Shown: positions 34,038-43,589, counted from the stretch's first letter. The stretch is 64,000 nucleotides of DNA from Nocardioides marinisabuli (GCF_013466785.1 NZ_CP059163.1:2666001-2730000), one strand, 5' to 3'. Numbers and translations are program-made. The notes: a model not told the origin generated them from the sequence alone.

Positions 34038-35720
34038 ATGATCGGGCTCGACTCGGCTCCGTTCGGCGCAGCGACGGCGGTCGGACTGATCGTCTTCTTC
34101 TACGGGGGCACCTTCTGGGTGTCCTCGCGGATCGGCAAGAAGCAGGAGAACGCCGACGACTACATGACGGCCGGCAACAGGGTCGGCTTCGGGATCTCGG
34201 CGGCCAGCATGACCGCGACCTGGATCTGGGCCTCGTCGATGTACGCCTCGGCGACCTCGGGCTACACCTACGGCATCTCGGGCCCCATCCACTACGGGCT
34301 GTGGGGGGCGCTGATGATCCTGTTCATCTACCCCTTCGGCAAGCGGATCCGCGCCGTCGCGCCGCGGGCGCACACCCTCGCCGAGGTGATGTACGCCCGC
34401 CACGGCCGCTCCAGCCAGCTGATGCTGGCCGGCTCCAACGTGGTCGGCAGCCTGATCAGCCTGATGTCGAACTTCATCGCCGGCGGCGTGCTGATCTCCC
34501 TGCTGACGCCGTTCGGCTTCATCCAGGGCGTGGTCACCGTGGCGGCCGGCGTCCTGCTCTACACGCTGTGGTCGGGCTTCCGGGCCTCGGTGCTCACCGA
34601 CTTCGTGCAGGTGATCGGCATGCTGGGCGCGGTCGCGGTCATCGTCCCGGTCATCTTCCTCGCCGCCGGCTTCCCGGCCGCCTTCGAGACCGGGGCGGCC
34701 AACCTGACGCCCCAGCAGGGCAGCTTCTTCTCCAGCGAGGCGTTCCTCAACCAGGGCGCCCCCTACATCGCGGCGGTCCTGGCCTACGCGATCGGCAACC
34801 AGACGATCGCCCAGCGGCTCTTCGCAGTGCGCTCCGACCTGATCAAGCCGACCTTCATCACCGCGACCGTCGGCTACGGGGCCATGGTCATCGGCGTCGG
34901 CATGCTGGGCGTGCTGGCGCTCTACCTGGGCTTCGAGCCCGAGGGCGGCGACTCGAACAACCTGATCCCGGGCATGGCGGCGCAGTACCTGCCGCCGGTG
35001 CTGCTGGCGGTGTTCTTCGTGATGATCATCGGCGCGCTGTCCTCGACCGCCGACTCCGACCTCTCGGCGCTGTCCTCGATCGTGATGACCGACGTCTACG
35101 GGCAGAACGTGGCCGGCAAGGCCGACGCGGACCCGCGCACGATGCTGCTGATCGGGCGGGCCACCATGGTGGTGGCCACCGCGGCCGCGGTCGCCTTCGC
35201 CAGCCTCGAGCTGAACATCCTCGACCTGCTCGTCTTCGTCGGCGCGCTGTGGGGCGCCCTGGTGTTCCCGGTACTGGCGAGCTTCTACTGGGACAAGGTC
35301 ACCAACAAGGCGTTCACCGTGTCGGTCGTGGCCGCGCTCGCGGCCTTCCTGCCGGTGCGCTTCGGGTGGGTCCCGATGACCGGGCCGACCGGGCTGCTGG
35401 TCGACGTCCTGAGCGTCGTGGGCATCGGGGTGGTGCTGGGGCTGATGGTCTTCGGCTTCCTCGGGACCCGCCCGGCCCAGGTCGTGGGGGTGCTCGCGAT
35501 GGTGGTCTCGGCGCCCTTCGTGATCGGCTTCCTGCACGACTACGCCACGCTCAGCGGCTCGCTGGTGGCCTACGCGGTCAGCACCGTCGTGTGCTGGGCG
35601 ATGTCGGTGGGCCAGGAGGAGCGCTTCGACTTCGCCCACATCGCCGAGGCCACCGGTGACTTCGACCGGGCCGCCCCCAGCGACGACGACCCGCACGCCT
35701 TCAGCGAGGAGATCCGATGA
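34038..35720 (+). CDS. sodium:solute symporter (SSS family)
   Basis: 560 residues, about 13 membrane helices, start ATG 34038 with GGAGGAGG. SSS features: N-terminal DDYMTAGNRVGFGISAASMTATWIWASS, where the Na+ and substrate sites lie, and GALSSTADSDLSALSSIV (helix 8, TAD-SDLSA motif). The cytoplasmic tail is acidic. Substrate not predictable; the group includes urea and amino-acid carriers. A 43-residue membrane peptide gene overlaps its stop codon (ATGA), so the two are translationally coupled. Confidence 0.92.
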   Translation: MIGLDSAPFGAATAVGLIVFFYGGTFWVSSRIGKKQENADDYMTAGNRVGFGISAASMTATWIWASSMYASATSGYTYGISGPIHYGLWGALMILFIYPFGKRIRAVAPRAHTLAEVMYARHGRSSQLMLAGSNVVGSLISLMSNFIAGGVLISLLTPFGFIQGVVTVAAGVLLYTLWSGFRASVLTDFVQVIGMLGAVAVIVPVIFLAAGFPAAFETGAANLTPQQGSFFSSEAFLNQGAPYIAAVLAYAIGNQTIAQRLFAVRSDLIKPTFITATVGYGAMVIGVGMLGVLALYLGFEPEGGDSNNLIPGMAAQYLPPVLLAVFFVMIIGALSSTADSDLSALSSIVMTDVYGQNVAGKADADPRTMLLIGRATMVVATAAAVAFASLELNILDLLVFVGALWGALVFPVLASFYWDKVTNKAFTVSVVAALAAFLPVRFGWVPMTGPTGLLVDVLSVVGIGVVLGLMVFGFLGTRPAQVVGVLAMVVSAPFVIGFLHDYATLSGSLVAYAVSTVVCWAMSVGQEERFDFAHIAEATGDFDRAAPSDDDPHAFSEEIR

Positions 35721-35848
35721 ACCCCACCGCCCTGACCCTCTACGTCCTGATCTGGCCCGCGGTGGTGGCCGCGGTCCTGTTCATCATCGGGCGGGCCTTC
35801 GCCCGGGAGTGGGCCGAGGCGCGTCGCGAGGGGCGCGACCTGGTCTGA
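35717..35848 (+). CDS. small membrane subunit of the SSS symporter
   Basis: 43 residues from ATG 35717, whose ATGA overlaps the symporter stop. One membrane helix (LTLYVLIWPAVVAAVLFIIG) followed by a charged cytoplasmic tail (FAREWAEARREGRDLV). This matches known 'putative transporter small subunit' proteins found right after SSS symporters in actinobacteria; their exact role is not established. A hairpin terminator follows at 35862. Confidence 0.85.
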   Translation: MNPTALTLYVLIWPAVVAAVLFIIGRAFAREWAEARREGRDLV

Positions 35849-35861
35849 CACCACGCCGGCC

Positions 35862-35889
35862 GGCCCGGGCGACCTCAGTCGCCCGGGCC
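35862..35889. terminator. bidirectional hairpin terminator
   Basis: Perfect 12-bp stem GGCCCGGGCGAC / GTCGCCCGGGCC with loop CTCA. The right arm also encodes the last residues (GGPGD) of the convergent gene, so the terminator is partly inside that coding sequence. Confidence 0.75.
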
Positions 35890-36848
35890 CCCGAGGTCGG
35901 GGGAGACCAGCACGAGCGGGGTCCGTCGACGCAGCACCAGCGGCAGCATCGAGCAGGCGACCAGCGCGAGGAAGCCGCTGATGATCTTGTCGCCCAGCGA
36001 GACGACCAGGTTGGCGAGCGCGATGGCGGCCTCGCGCACCCCGGTCAGCTCGAAGAAGGTGACGGTGAGGAAGTTCTGGGTGTGGTTCACGCTGCCGAGG
36101 TACCAGAGGATCAAGGGGACGGCCAGCGCCGAGCAGACGAGGGCCACCACCACGTTGAGCCCGAGGAAGCGCGGCAACGAGCGGCCCATGGCGAAGCGGC
36201 GCACGCCGTAGCCCCACGCCAGCGCACCCGCCATGTTGACCAGCGCGAACGGGATCGAGTCGGGGCCGCTGACCGCGGCGCCCGCCAGGTTGCTGGTCAG
36301 GCCGACGCCAGCGCCGAACCAGGGGCCCAGCGCGATGGCGGCGGTGGCGGTGCCGACCATGTCGAGGTGGATGGGCAGCTTGAGCTGGACGACCAGGAAG
36401 CGCCCGACGAGGTTGGCGACGACGCACAGCGCCATCAGGACCAGGACCAGGCGCAGCGAGGGCGGTGACCACACCGCGGCCGGGGACTCGGGCGGGGACT
36501 CGGAAGCGGTCGTCTCGTGCGGGGTCGGGGTGACAGGTGGCTCGGGCCGGCGGCGGCACTCGGCCACCCACGTGTCGACGTCGTGGTCGTCGCCGCCGAG
36601 CACGGCCGCGATCTCGCGGACCAGCTCGAGGTTCACCCGCGCCCGGCCGGTGCGGAAGGCGTCGTAGACGGTGGTGCGGGCCACCGCGCCTCGTGCTCGC
36701 TGCGCCCGGCCTCGCTGCGCAGGCGCGCGACGCGCCGCGCGATCTCGCCGTACGACGGCTCGCCGGCCTGGACGCGCAGCTGCTGGAGCCGCGTGGTGAG
36801 GGGGTCCCACTCACCGGTGTCACGCGACTCGGTCGGCGTGTCGGTCAT
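35875..36848 (-). CDS. HTH domain fused to an ECF-transporter S-component-like membrane domain (frameshifted)
   Basis: The reading starts at ATG 36848 (GAGGAGG upstream; MTDTPTESRDTGEWDP) with an XRE-type HTH (PSYGEIARRVARLRSEAG), loses frame at about 36684, and continues as VARTTVYDAFRTGRARVNLELV into the other frame. One G added to GCGCGGTGG restores a continuous protein of about 320 residues. The C-terminal 200 residues have about six membrane helices (LVLMALCVVANLVGRFLVVQ, LPIHLDMVGTATAAIALGPW, LTSNLAGAAVSGPDSIPFALVN) like S-components of vitamin uptake systems. No A or T components are adjacent. If translated from the GTG at 36684 only the second part is made. Confidence 0.75.
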
Positions 36849-37098
36849 GACCACGTCCTCCTCGAGCCGGGCGCCGGGCGGTCCGGGGGTGCCGTCCGTG
36901 CCCACCCACTGTACGGAGCCGCGTCCGGGTTGTTCGGATTCGTTCGGGACTTTGCTGACGCTGGTGGAAATCGCAGGTCAGGGCCTAGAACTGGTGGTGT
37001 CGGCGTCGCGGGGCCGGGGGGCCCGTGACGACGACAGGCGCCCGCATGCCCCGCCGAACGCCCCGCGCGCCCCGCACGCCACATCTCCGAGGAGCTGC

Positions 37099-37512
37099 AT
37101 GAGCATCACCGCCACCGACCCGTCCGGGGTCACGTGGTCGTCCCACGAGTTCACCGCAGACCTGAGCCACCTCGTCTTCGACGAGGAGGTCGAGGCCGAC
37201 CGCGAGAACCTGGTGCTGAGCCACGAGCTGCGCGTCGACGAGACCCACCTGCACTTCGCGGGCTCCGGCGGGTCGCTCTTCTACTGGGTCTTCTCGTTCC
37301 GCTGGCAGGGCGAGCAGTGGCACGGCCAGCTGCACGAGTCGCGGCACCGCGACCTGCTCGTCACCCAGGCCCGCGCGGTGATGGCCGGCTTCCTGCCCTT
37401 CAGCCGCTTCAAGGCCACCGCCGCCGAGGTGCGGTCCGAGCAGCAGGACTACACCACTGACGACCTGCGCGGCTTCGGTCGCCGCTACCGCCTGGCCAAG
37501 CTCGGCTGGTAG
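37099..37512 (+). CDS. uncharacterised protein
   Basis: 137 residues from ATG 37099 with GGAG at good spacing. Mixed alpha/beta, rich in acidic and aromatic residues (HLVFDEEVEADRENLVLSHEL, LFYWVFSFRWQGEQWHGQLH). Not membrane-bound, no signal peptide. I do not recognise the family. The stop codon is followed at once by the second 22-bp tandem-repeat array. The 250 bases upstream (36849-37098) hold no gene. Confidence 0.75.
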   Translation: MSITATDPSGVTWSSHEFTADLSHLVFDEEVEADRENLVLSHELRVDETHLHFAGSGGSLFYWVFSFRWQGEQWHGQLHESRHRDLLVTQARAVMAGFLPFSRFKATAAEVRSEQQDYTTDDLRGFGRRYRLAKLGW

Positions 37513-37519
37513 CCGACCC

Positions 37520-37585
37520 GGCGCAGATCTCGCGCCGACCCGGCCCGAACTTCGCACCGACCCGGCGCAGATCTCCCACCGACCC
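37520..37585. repeat. 22-bp tandem repeat array, three units
   Basis: Units at 37520, 37542 and 37564, with a partial unit at 37512-37519 starting on the stop codon of the gene before. Read on the minus strand the units match the array at 15975-16062 (GGGTCGGCGCGAGAT core). In both places the array follows a stop codon with the same orientation relative to that gene. Confidence 0.85.
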
Positions 37586-37633
37586 GGCGTCGGGGTGGCC
37601 CGGCCCGCCGCGCGCGGCGGGCACACTGTGCGC

Positions 37634-39110
37634 GTGCATCTCGGAGCCGCACGACCCTGCCGCCAGCCCACCCCCGCCCCCCGCCTGCTGCTGGTCCTCG
37701 CGACCGCCGCGACGCTGCTGGCGGTGCCCGTCCCGGCCCTCGCCGGGGTCGAGGACCCGGTGCCACCAGGGCCACCCGGGCCGCCCGCACCGTCCGCGAC
37801 GGTGCTCGAGGCCTCCGCGCCCGCCCGGTACGCCGGTGACGCCGTGCCGGTGCGACTGGTGCTGACCGGCGCGGCGGGAGCACCGGTCACGGCGCCCCGC
37901 TGCGTCTCGAACGGCGCGTCGGGGCGCGTGGAGCGAGGTGCCGGTCACGGCGACCGACGAGAGCGGCGCGGCCACCGCCCAGGTCGAGGCGGCGCGGGCG
38001 CCGAAGGACAACCGGGTGCGGGCGACGTACGACGGCGACGAGACGCACGAGGGCTCGAGCACCGGGCTGGTGCGCCTGGCGCTGCGCCGGCGCAACGCCG
38101 ACGTGCGGCTGCGCGGGCCCGGCAGCGTCGTCGACGAGCAGTCGGTGGTGCTGCGGGTGCGGGTGACCACGGGAGCCGGCGACCCGGTCGAGGGGCCGGT
38201 GCAGCTGCTGCGGCGCGCCGGGAGGCGCTGGGTCGAGGAGCGGGCCCTGCGCCTCGACGAGCGCGGCCGGGCTGACGCCGAGGTCGCCCCGCGCGTCGAC
38301 ACCCGCTACCGGGCCAGGCTCGCGCAGCGGCCGTGGCTGGCTCGGGGCACCAGCACGGTCCACCGCCTCGACAACCGCCCGCCGGGCACCCCGGTGCGCC
38401 TGCCCGCGGGCGCACCAAGCCCGCGCCGCTCGCTGCCGGCCCAGGCCCGAGCGGTGGGGGAGGGCCCCAACGCCGAGGTCTCGCGGATCCCCGGCGGGGT
38501 GTGGAAGCAGATGACCGGCCGCAGCTGGCACGCCGGGTGCCCCGTGGGGCGCGACTCGCTGCGGCTGCTGCGCATCAACTACTGGGGCTACGACGGCTAC
38601 CGCCACCGCGGCGAGCTCGTCGCCCACGCCGACGCCGTGGGGCGGATGAGCCGTGCGCTGAGCGGCATGTACGCCCGCGAGCTGCCGATCCGCTCGATGT
38701 ACCGCGTCGACCGCTTCGGCTGGTCGAAGCGGCTGCAGGGCGCCGACGACCACGCCTCGATGGCCGCCGGCAACACCTCGGCCTTCAACTGCCGCCAGGT
38801 CGTGGGTCGGCCCGGGGTGCGCTCGCCGCACTCGTGGGGCCGCTCGCTCGACCTCAACCCGTGGGAGAACCCCTACCGGACCTCCGGCGGCTGGCTGCCC
38901 ACCGGCTGGTGGGTCGGGCGCGACCACCCCGAGGTCGCCTGGCGCTCGGGCTCGCACGCCGTCGTGGCGCTGCTGCGCACCCACACGCTGCGCTGGACCT
39001 ACGGCACCGCCGACGCCCACCACTTCGACGCGCGCGCCGCCGGCCGGACCGCCGGTCGCGGGGACCGGCCCGACCTGCCGCCCGAGTGCGACCACGTGGT
39101 CTGCCACTGA
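37634..39110 (+). CDS. secreted Ig-like / M15C (D-Ala-D-Ala carboxypeptidase-like) peptidase (frameshifted)
   Basis: Start taken as GTG 37634 (CACACT six bases upstream; GTG 37628 is an alternative). Signal peptide (LLLVLATAATLLAVPVPALA), then an Ig-like domain that loses frame at two G-runs (about 37891 and 37921). Adding one G at each restores the domain, joining LTGAAGAPVT to WSEVPVTATDESG. The second frame then runs unbroken to 39110. The C-terminal domain (about 330-490) has M15C peptidase signs: SPHSWGRSLDLNP (His and Asp zinc ligands) and DAHHFDAR. Probably acts on peptidoglycan peptides outside the cell. Confidence 0.8.
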
Positions 39111-39204
39111 TCGCCCGGCGCGACCACCGCTCCGACCGCTCACGTTCACCCGCCGCCCGCCCCACGGTCACCCGACGGGCGGCCGGAGGCCCGAAGGTCT
39201 GCCC

Positions 39205-40380
39205 ATGACCTCTCGGACATCTCGGTTCCCCCTGCCCTCCACCGCGCCGACCACCCGCCTGGCCACCGGCCTGCTCGGCGGTCTGAGCGCCGTCCTGGCC
39301 GGCTCCCTGCTGCTGGCCCCCGGTGCCGCGGCCGCCCCCGACCAGCGCACCCGTGCCGTCGAGCAGCTGGCCACGCCCGTCGTCGTGGCCCACCGCGGCG
39401 CCTCGGGCTACCGGCCCGAGCACACCCTCGCCGCCTACCGCCTCGCGATCCGGCTCGGCGCCGACTACATCGAGCCCGACCTCGTCTCGACCCGCGACGG
39501 CGTGCTGGTGGCCCGCCACGAGAACGAGATCTCGGGCACCACCGACGTCGCCGACCACCCGGAGTTCGCCGACCGGCGCACGACCCGCACCATCGACGGC
39601 CGCGAGACCACCGGCTGGTTCACCGAGGACTTCACCCTCGCCGAGCTGCGCACCCTGCGTGCGGTCGAGCGGCTGCCCGGCGTCCGCCCCGACAACACCC
39701 GCTACGACGGCCGCTTCACGGTGCCCACCTTCACCGAGGTGCTGCGGTTGGTACGCCGGGAGTCCAAGCGCACCGGACGCACGATCGGCGTCGCGCCCGA
39801 GACCAAGCACCCCACCTACTTCGACTCCGCCGGGCTCAGCCTGGAGGAGCCGCTGCTGGCGGCCCTGGAGCGCTTCGACCTGGACCAGAAGCGCAGCAAG
39901 GTCCTCATCCAGTCCTTCGAGACCACCAACCTGCGCGAGATCGCCGCGCTGACCAAGGCCCCCGTCGAGCAGCTGATGAGCGGCTCGGGCGCCCCCTACG
40001 ACCTCGTGGCCGCCGGCGACGACACGACGTACGCCGACCTCGCGACGCCGGCGGGCCTCGCCGAGGTCGCGACGTACGCCGACTGGATCGGCCCCGAGAA
40101 GTCGATGGTCGTGCCCCGCACCGCCGACGGGGCGGCCGGCGAGCCCACCGCCCTGGTCGACGACGCCCACGCCGCGGGCCTGCGGGTGGTCGTCTACACC
40201 GTGCGGGACGAGAACCAGTTCATGCCCACGACCTACCGCCGCGGGGTCGACCCCGACGCCAAGGGCGACGTCTTCGCCGAGATCACGGACCTGCTCGACG
40301 CCGGCATCGACGGCCTCTTCGCCGACCACCCCGACTCCGGCGTCTTCGCCCGCGACGAGTGGGTGCGCGACCGCGGCTAG
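39205..40380 (+). CDS. secreted glycerophosphodiester phosphodiesterase (GlpQ-like)
   Basis: 391 residues with signal peptide (LLGGLSAVLAGSLLLAPGAAAA). GDPD TIM-barrel marks: VVVAHRGASGYRPEHTLAAY (HRG and the Glu), ADYIEPDLVSTRDGVLVARHE (metal-binding E-x-D and His) and GVAPETKHP. It hydrolyses glycerophosphodiesters to glycerol-3-phosphate and alcohols, supplying phosphate and glycerol. Its TAG stop codon (40378-40380) forms the first half of a -10 element for the next gene. Confidence 0.95.
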   Translation: MTSRTSRFPLPSTAPTTRLATGLLGGLSAVLAGSLLLAPGAAAAPDQRTRAVEQLATPVVVAHRGASGYRPEHTLAAYRLAIRLGADYIEPDLVSTRDGVLVARHENEISGTTDVADHPEFADRRTTRTIDGRETTGWFTEDFTLAELRTLRAVERLPGVRPDNTRYDGRFTVPTFTEVLRLVRRESKRTGRTIGVAPETKHPTYFDSAGLSLEEPLLAALERFDLDQKRSKVLIQSFETTNLREIAALTKAPVEQLMSGSGAPYDLVAAGDDTTYADLATPAGLAEVATYADWIGPEKSMVVPRTADGAAGEPTALVDDAHAAGLRVVVYTVRDENQFMPTTYRRGVDPDAKGDVFAEITDLLDAGIDGLFADHPDSGVFARDEWVRDRG

Positions 40381-40383
40381 CCT
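40378..40383 (+). promoter_or_regulatory. -10 element of the HIT gene, overlapping the upstream stop codon
   Basis: TAGCCT: its TAG is the stop codon of the phosphodiesterase. Seven bases separate it from ATG 40391. No ribosome binding site. Confidence 0.55.
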
Positions 40384-40390
40384 GCGGGGC

Positions 40391-40801
40391 ATGACCGACT
40401 GCGTCTTCTGCAGCATCGTCGCCGGCGACACGGAGGCCGACCTCGTCCTCGAGACCGAGGACCTGGTCGGCTTCCTCGACCAGCGGCCCGTCTTCAAGGG
40501 CCACGTGCTGCTGGTGCCGCGCCGGCACGTGGTGACCCTGCCCGACCTGCCGGCGGCCCTGCGGGACCCGTTCCTGGCCGCGGCGCAGCGCATCGCCGGC
40601 GCCGTCGTCGACGAGCTCGGGGCGCAGGGCAGCTTCGTGGCGATCAACAACACCGTCAGCCAGTCGGTGCCCCACCTGCACCTGCACGTGGTGCCCCGCA
40701 CCAAGGGCGACGGCCTGCGCGGCTTCTTCTGGCCGCGCCAGAAGTACGCCGACGGTGAGCGGGCGGCGTACGCCGCGAGACTGCGCGCAGCCCTCGACTG
40801 A
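40391..40801 (+). CDS. HIT-family nucleotide hydrolase/transferase
   Basis: 136 residues. The histidine triad HLHLHVVP is at about 96-103. N-terminal zinc-type CVFCSIVAGD and FKGHVLLVPRRHVVTL match HINT-like proteins, which hydrolyse AMP-lysine or related nucleotides. The start follows a -10 element embedded in the previous stop codon, so it is likely leaderless. Confidence 0.93.
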   Translation: MTDCVFCSIVAGDTEADLVLETEDLVGFLDQRPVFKGHVLLVPRRHVVTLPDLPAALRDPFLAAAQRIAGAVVDELGAQGSFVAINNTVSQSVPHLHLHVVPRTKGDGLRGFFWPRQKYADGERAAYAARLRAALD

Positions 40802-40891
40802 GTCGCGGCTATCGTGCAGACGGCGCGGTGAGCCCACCGCGCGAGCGCGCCGCGGGCGCGCCGCCGCAGACTTGAAGGAGTTGGACAGCAG

Positions 40892-41659
40892 ATGGGTCGT
40901 TTCGACGGACGCGTCGTCGTGGTCACCGGAGGCGCAAGAGGCATCGGCTTCGGCACCGCCACCCGTTTCGCCGAGGAGGGCGCCTCGGTCGCCATCGTCG
41001 ACCTCGACGAGGCCGCCGCCTCCGAGGCCGCGGGCCGCCTGCCCCTCGTCGACGGTGCCAAGGCTGCCGGCATCGGCGCCGACGTGAGCAACGGCGACTC
41101 CGTCGAGGCCGCGGTCACCCGCGTCGTCGAGGAGCTCGGCGGCATCCACGTGGTGGTCAACAACGCCGGGATCACCCGCGACAACCTGCTCTTCAAGATG
41201 ACCGAGGACGACTGGGACCTCGTCATGAACGTGCACCTCAAGGGCGCGTTCCTGATGACCAAGGCCGCCCAGAAGCACTTCGTGGAGCAGAAGTACGGCA
41301 AGATCGTGAACATCTCCAGCGTCTCGGCGCTGGGCAACCGCGGCCAGGCCAACTACTCCGCGGCCAAGATGGGCATCCAGGGCTTCACCCGCACCCTGGG
41401 CATCGAGCTGGGCCCCTTCGGCATCAACGCCAACGCCGTCGCGCCCGGCTTCATCGCCACCGAGATGACCGACGCCACCGCCGCCCGGCTCAAGATGGAC
41501 GTCGACGAGTTCCGCGCCCTCTCGGCCGAGGCCAACCCGGTCAAGCGGGTCGGCTTCCCCGAGGACATCGCCGCGGCCGTGGCGTTCCTGGCCAGCGACG
41601 AGGCGTCGTACATCACCGGTCAGACGCTGTACGTCGACGGCGGCGCCAAGCTCGGCTGA
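40892..41659 (+). CDS. fabG: SDR oxidoreductase, 3-oxoacyl-ACP reductase-like (FabG family)
   Basis: 255 residues, ATG 40892 preceded by AAGGAG. Rossmann motif TGGARGIGFG, NNAGITRDNLLFKM, catalytic Ser in NISSVSA and YSAAK (Tyr and Lys present), and the C-terminal SYITGQTLYVDGG. Typical of FabG; since there are many paralogues, the precise substrate (fatty acid or other beta-keto compound) is not certain. Contrast with the altered SDR at 10877. No fatty-acid genes are adjacent. Confidence 0.9.
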   Translation: MGRFDGRVVVVTGGARGIGFGTATRFAEEGASVAIVDLDEAAASEAAGRLPLVDGAKAAGIGADVSNGDSVEAAVTRVVEELGGIHVVVNNAGITRDNLLFKMTEDDWDLVMNVHLKGAFLMTKAAQKHFVEQKYGKIVNISSVSALGNRGQANYSAAKMGIQGFTRTLGIELGPFGINANAVAPGFIATEMTDATAARLKMDVDEFRALSAEANPVKRVGFPEDIAAAVAFLASDEASYITGQTLYVDGGAKLG

Positions 41660-41721
41660 GCCCGCACCACCGCACCACCCGTCGCCCCCACCCCCTGTCG
41701 CCACCCCTGATCGGAGCCACC

Positions 41722-42777
41722 GTGCGCACTGCCCGCACCCGACCGGCCCTGCGCCGCCGACCGCACCGCCCCCTGCGGGCGGCGGCGGTGGTCGCCGTCG
41801 CCTGCCTGGGACTGGCCGCCTGCTCCTCCGACGAGGGTGGGGGCGACGAGCCCGCCGCCGAGGGCCCCGAGAGCCAGAAGGTCAGCAAGGGCGCCACCAT
41901 CGACGCGACCTGGCCGCTGACCGGGCTGTCGGTGACCGGCTCGGAGTCGGCCGCCCAGGACCACCCGGTGATGGTGGTCAAGATGGACAACACGCCCTCC
42001 AGCGCCCCGCAGCGCGGGCTGGGCTCGGCCGACCTCGTGGTCGAAGAGCTCGTCGAGGGCGGGGTCACCCGGCTCGCGGCGTTCTACTACTCCGACATCC
42101 CCGGCACCGTCGGCCCGGTGCGGTCGATGCGGGCCAGCGACATCGGCATCGTGGCGCCGGCCGACGCGGCCGTCGTGACCAGCGGCGCCGCCCCGGTCAC
42201 CCTGCAGCGGGTGCGCGGGGCCGGCATCACGTTCTTCTCCGAGGGCGCCAAGGGCTTCTTCCGCGACAACAGCCGCGCGGCGCCGTACAACCTCTTCACC
42301 GACCTCGCCGCCACCACCACCCTGGTCGAGGGCGAGGAGGCGCGCCCCGACGACTACCTGCCGTGGGGCGAGGCCGAGGACCTGCCGAAGGGCAAGCCGG
42401 CGACCTCGCTGGCCGCCGACTTCGGCAGCCAGACCACCACCTGGAGCCACGGGCCGAAGGGCTGGACCAACACCAACTCCTTCGCCGCCGCCGACGACCG
42501 GTTCCCGGCCGACACGGTGCTGGTGCTGCGCGTGCAGGTCGGCGACGCCGGCTACCGCGACCCGGCCGGCAACCCGGTGCCCGAGACGAAGCTCGAGGGC
42601 AAGGGCCAGGCGCTGCTCTTCCACGACGGCCGCGTGGTGAGCGGGCAGTGGTCGAAGGCGACGCTCGAGGCGCCGCTCGCGCTCAGCGTGCGCGGCAAGA
42701 AGCTGACGGTGCCCGCGGGTCGTACGTGGGTCGAGCTCGTGCCCGCCGCGTCCGGCGCCGTGAGCTACTCGCCGTAG
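41722..42777 (+). CDS. DUF3048 (YerB-like) lipoprotein
   Basis: 351 residues from GTG 41722 with GGAG. Basic start, hydrophobic core (AAAVVAVACLGLAAC) and lipobox GLAAC. DUF3048 features: HPVMVVKMDNTPSSAPQRGL, DLVVEELVEGGVTRLAAFYYSD, GPVRSMRASDIGI. Members are extracytoplasmic; Bacillus YerB is the best known and its activity is not firmly defined. Ends one base before the convergent TetR gene. Confidence 0.92.
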   Translation: MRTARTRPALRRRPHRPLRAAAVVAVACLGLAACSSDEGGGDEPAAEGPESQKVSKGATIDATWPLTGLSVTGSESAAQDHPVMVVKMDNTPSSAPQRGLGSADLVVEELVEGGVTRLAAFYYSDIPGTVGPVRSMRASDIGIVAPADAAVVTSGAAPVTLQRVRGAGITFFSEGAKGFFRDNSRAAPYNLFTDLAATTTLVEGEEARPDDYLPWGEAEDLPKGKPATSLAADFGSQTTTWSHGPKGWTNTNSFAAADDRFPADTVLVLRVQVGDAGYRDPAGNPVPETKLEGKGQALLFHDGRVVSGQWSKATLEAPLALSVRGKKLTVPAGRTWVELVPAASGAVSYSP

Positions 42778-42778
42778 G

Positions 42779-43477
42779 TCACCGGGGCTGCTCGGGCGAC
42801 TCGGGCAGCTCGACGCCCGCGTCGGCCAGCGCCTGGAAGCCGCTGATGATGAAGCCGATCGCGGTCTCGACCCGAGCGGCGGCGGCGACCGCGTCGTCGG
42901 AGCCGGCCACGGCCTCGCCGGCCGACGACATCGCCCCGAAGAAGATCCGGGCGAAGGTCTGCTGCATGTCCTCGTCGAGGTCCCACGGGCCGGCCTCGAG
43001 CACGGCGCGCACGATGTCGAGCACGTTGGCGAAGGTGGAGCGCTCCTCCTGCTCGCGGAAGCGCTCGTAGCCGAGCACCGAGGGCCCCTCCTGGATCACG
43101 ATGCGCCGGTACGTCGGGTCCTGGACGACCACGAGGAAGGCCTCGAGGCCCGCCCGGGCCTTCGTCCACGGGTCGGGGTTCTCCTTGAGCGACTTCTGGA
43201 TGGCGCGCGAGGCCTCGGCCTCGACGCGCTCGAAGACGGCCTCGAAGAGCGCCTGCTTGCCCGAGAAGTGGTGGTAGAGCGCGCCCTTGGTCACCTCGGC
43301 GCCGCCCACGATGGCGTCGAGGGAGGTGCCGGCGTAGCCGTGCTGGGTGAAGAGCTGCTCGGCGACGTCCACCAGACCGCGCTTGGTCGAGGCGGAGTAC
43401 TGCTGTCGGCGGGTGCCCCCGACCCCGGGCACGCCCGGCACCTTGGGCACCAGCTTGTGGACGGAGGGCTTCGGCAT
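42779..43477 (-). CDS. TetR-family transcriptional regulator
   Basis: 232 residues. A 25-residue basic/proline-rich N-extension is followed by the HTH (VDVAEQLFTQHGYAGTSLDAIV, then VTKGALYHHFSGKQALFEAVF, about 35-85) and a helical ligand domain. ATG 43477 follows TAGGGT by six bases. It is divergent from an uncharacterised gene whose promoter carries a CATACC/GGTATG palindrome, the probable operator. Confidence 0.93.
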   Translation of the reverse strand: MPKPSVHKLVPKVPGVPGVGGTRRQQYSASTKRGLVDVAEQLFTQHGYAGTSLDAIVGGAEVTKGALYHHFSGKQALFEAVFERVEAEASRAIQKSLKENPDPWTKARAGLEAFLVVVQDPTYRRIVIQEGPSVLGYERFREQEERSTFANVLDIVRAVLEAGPWDLDEDMQQTFARIFFGAMSSAGEAVAGSDDAVAAAARVETAIGFIISGFQALADAGVELPESPEQPR

Positions 43478-43483
43478 GGGTCC

Positions 43484-43489
43484 ACCCTA
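43484..43489 (-). promoter_or_regulatory. -10 element of a leaderless promoter for the TetR gene
   Basis: TAGGGT on the minus strand, six bases before ATG 43477. Confidence 0.5.
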
Positions 43490-43589
43490 AGGAGTGCGGT
43501 GTGCCGGGCGTCACGACGCCCTGACGGCGGGGCCGGACCCGCCCCGGGTCCCGGTGGTCAGCATCACGCCCGGACCACCCCTCCGGCCG

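Noticed and set aside
28981..35720. Other very long frames over the UvrA paralogue and symporter regions
   Set aside because: They run through several real genes and a leader region in the wrong frame; high GC removes stop codons by chance.
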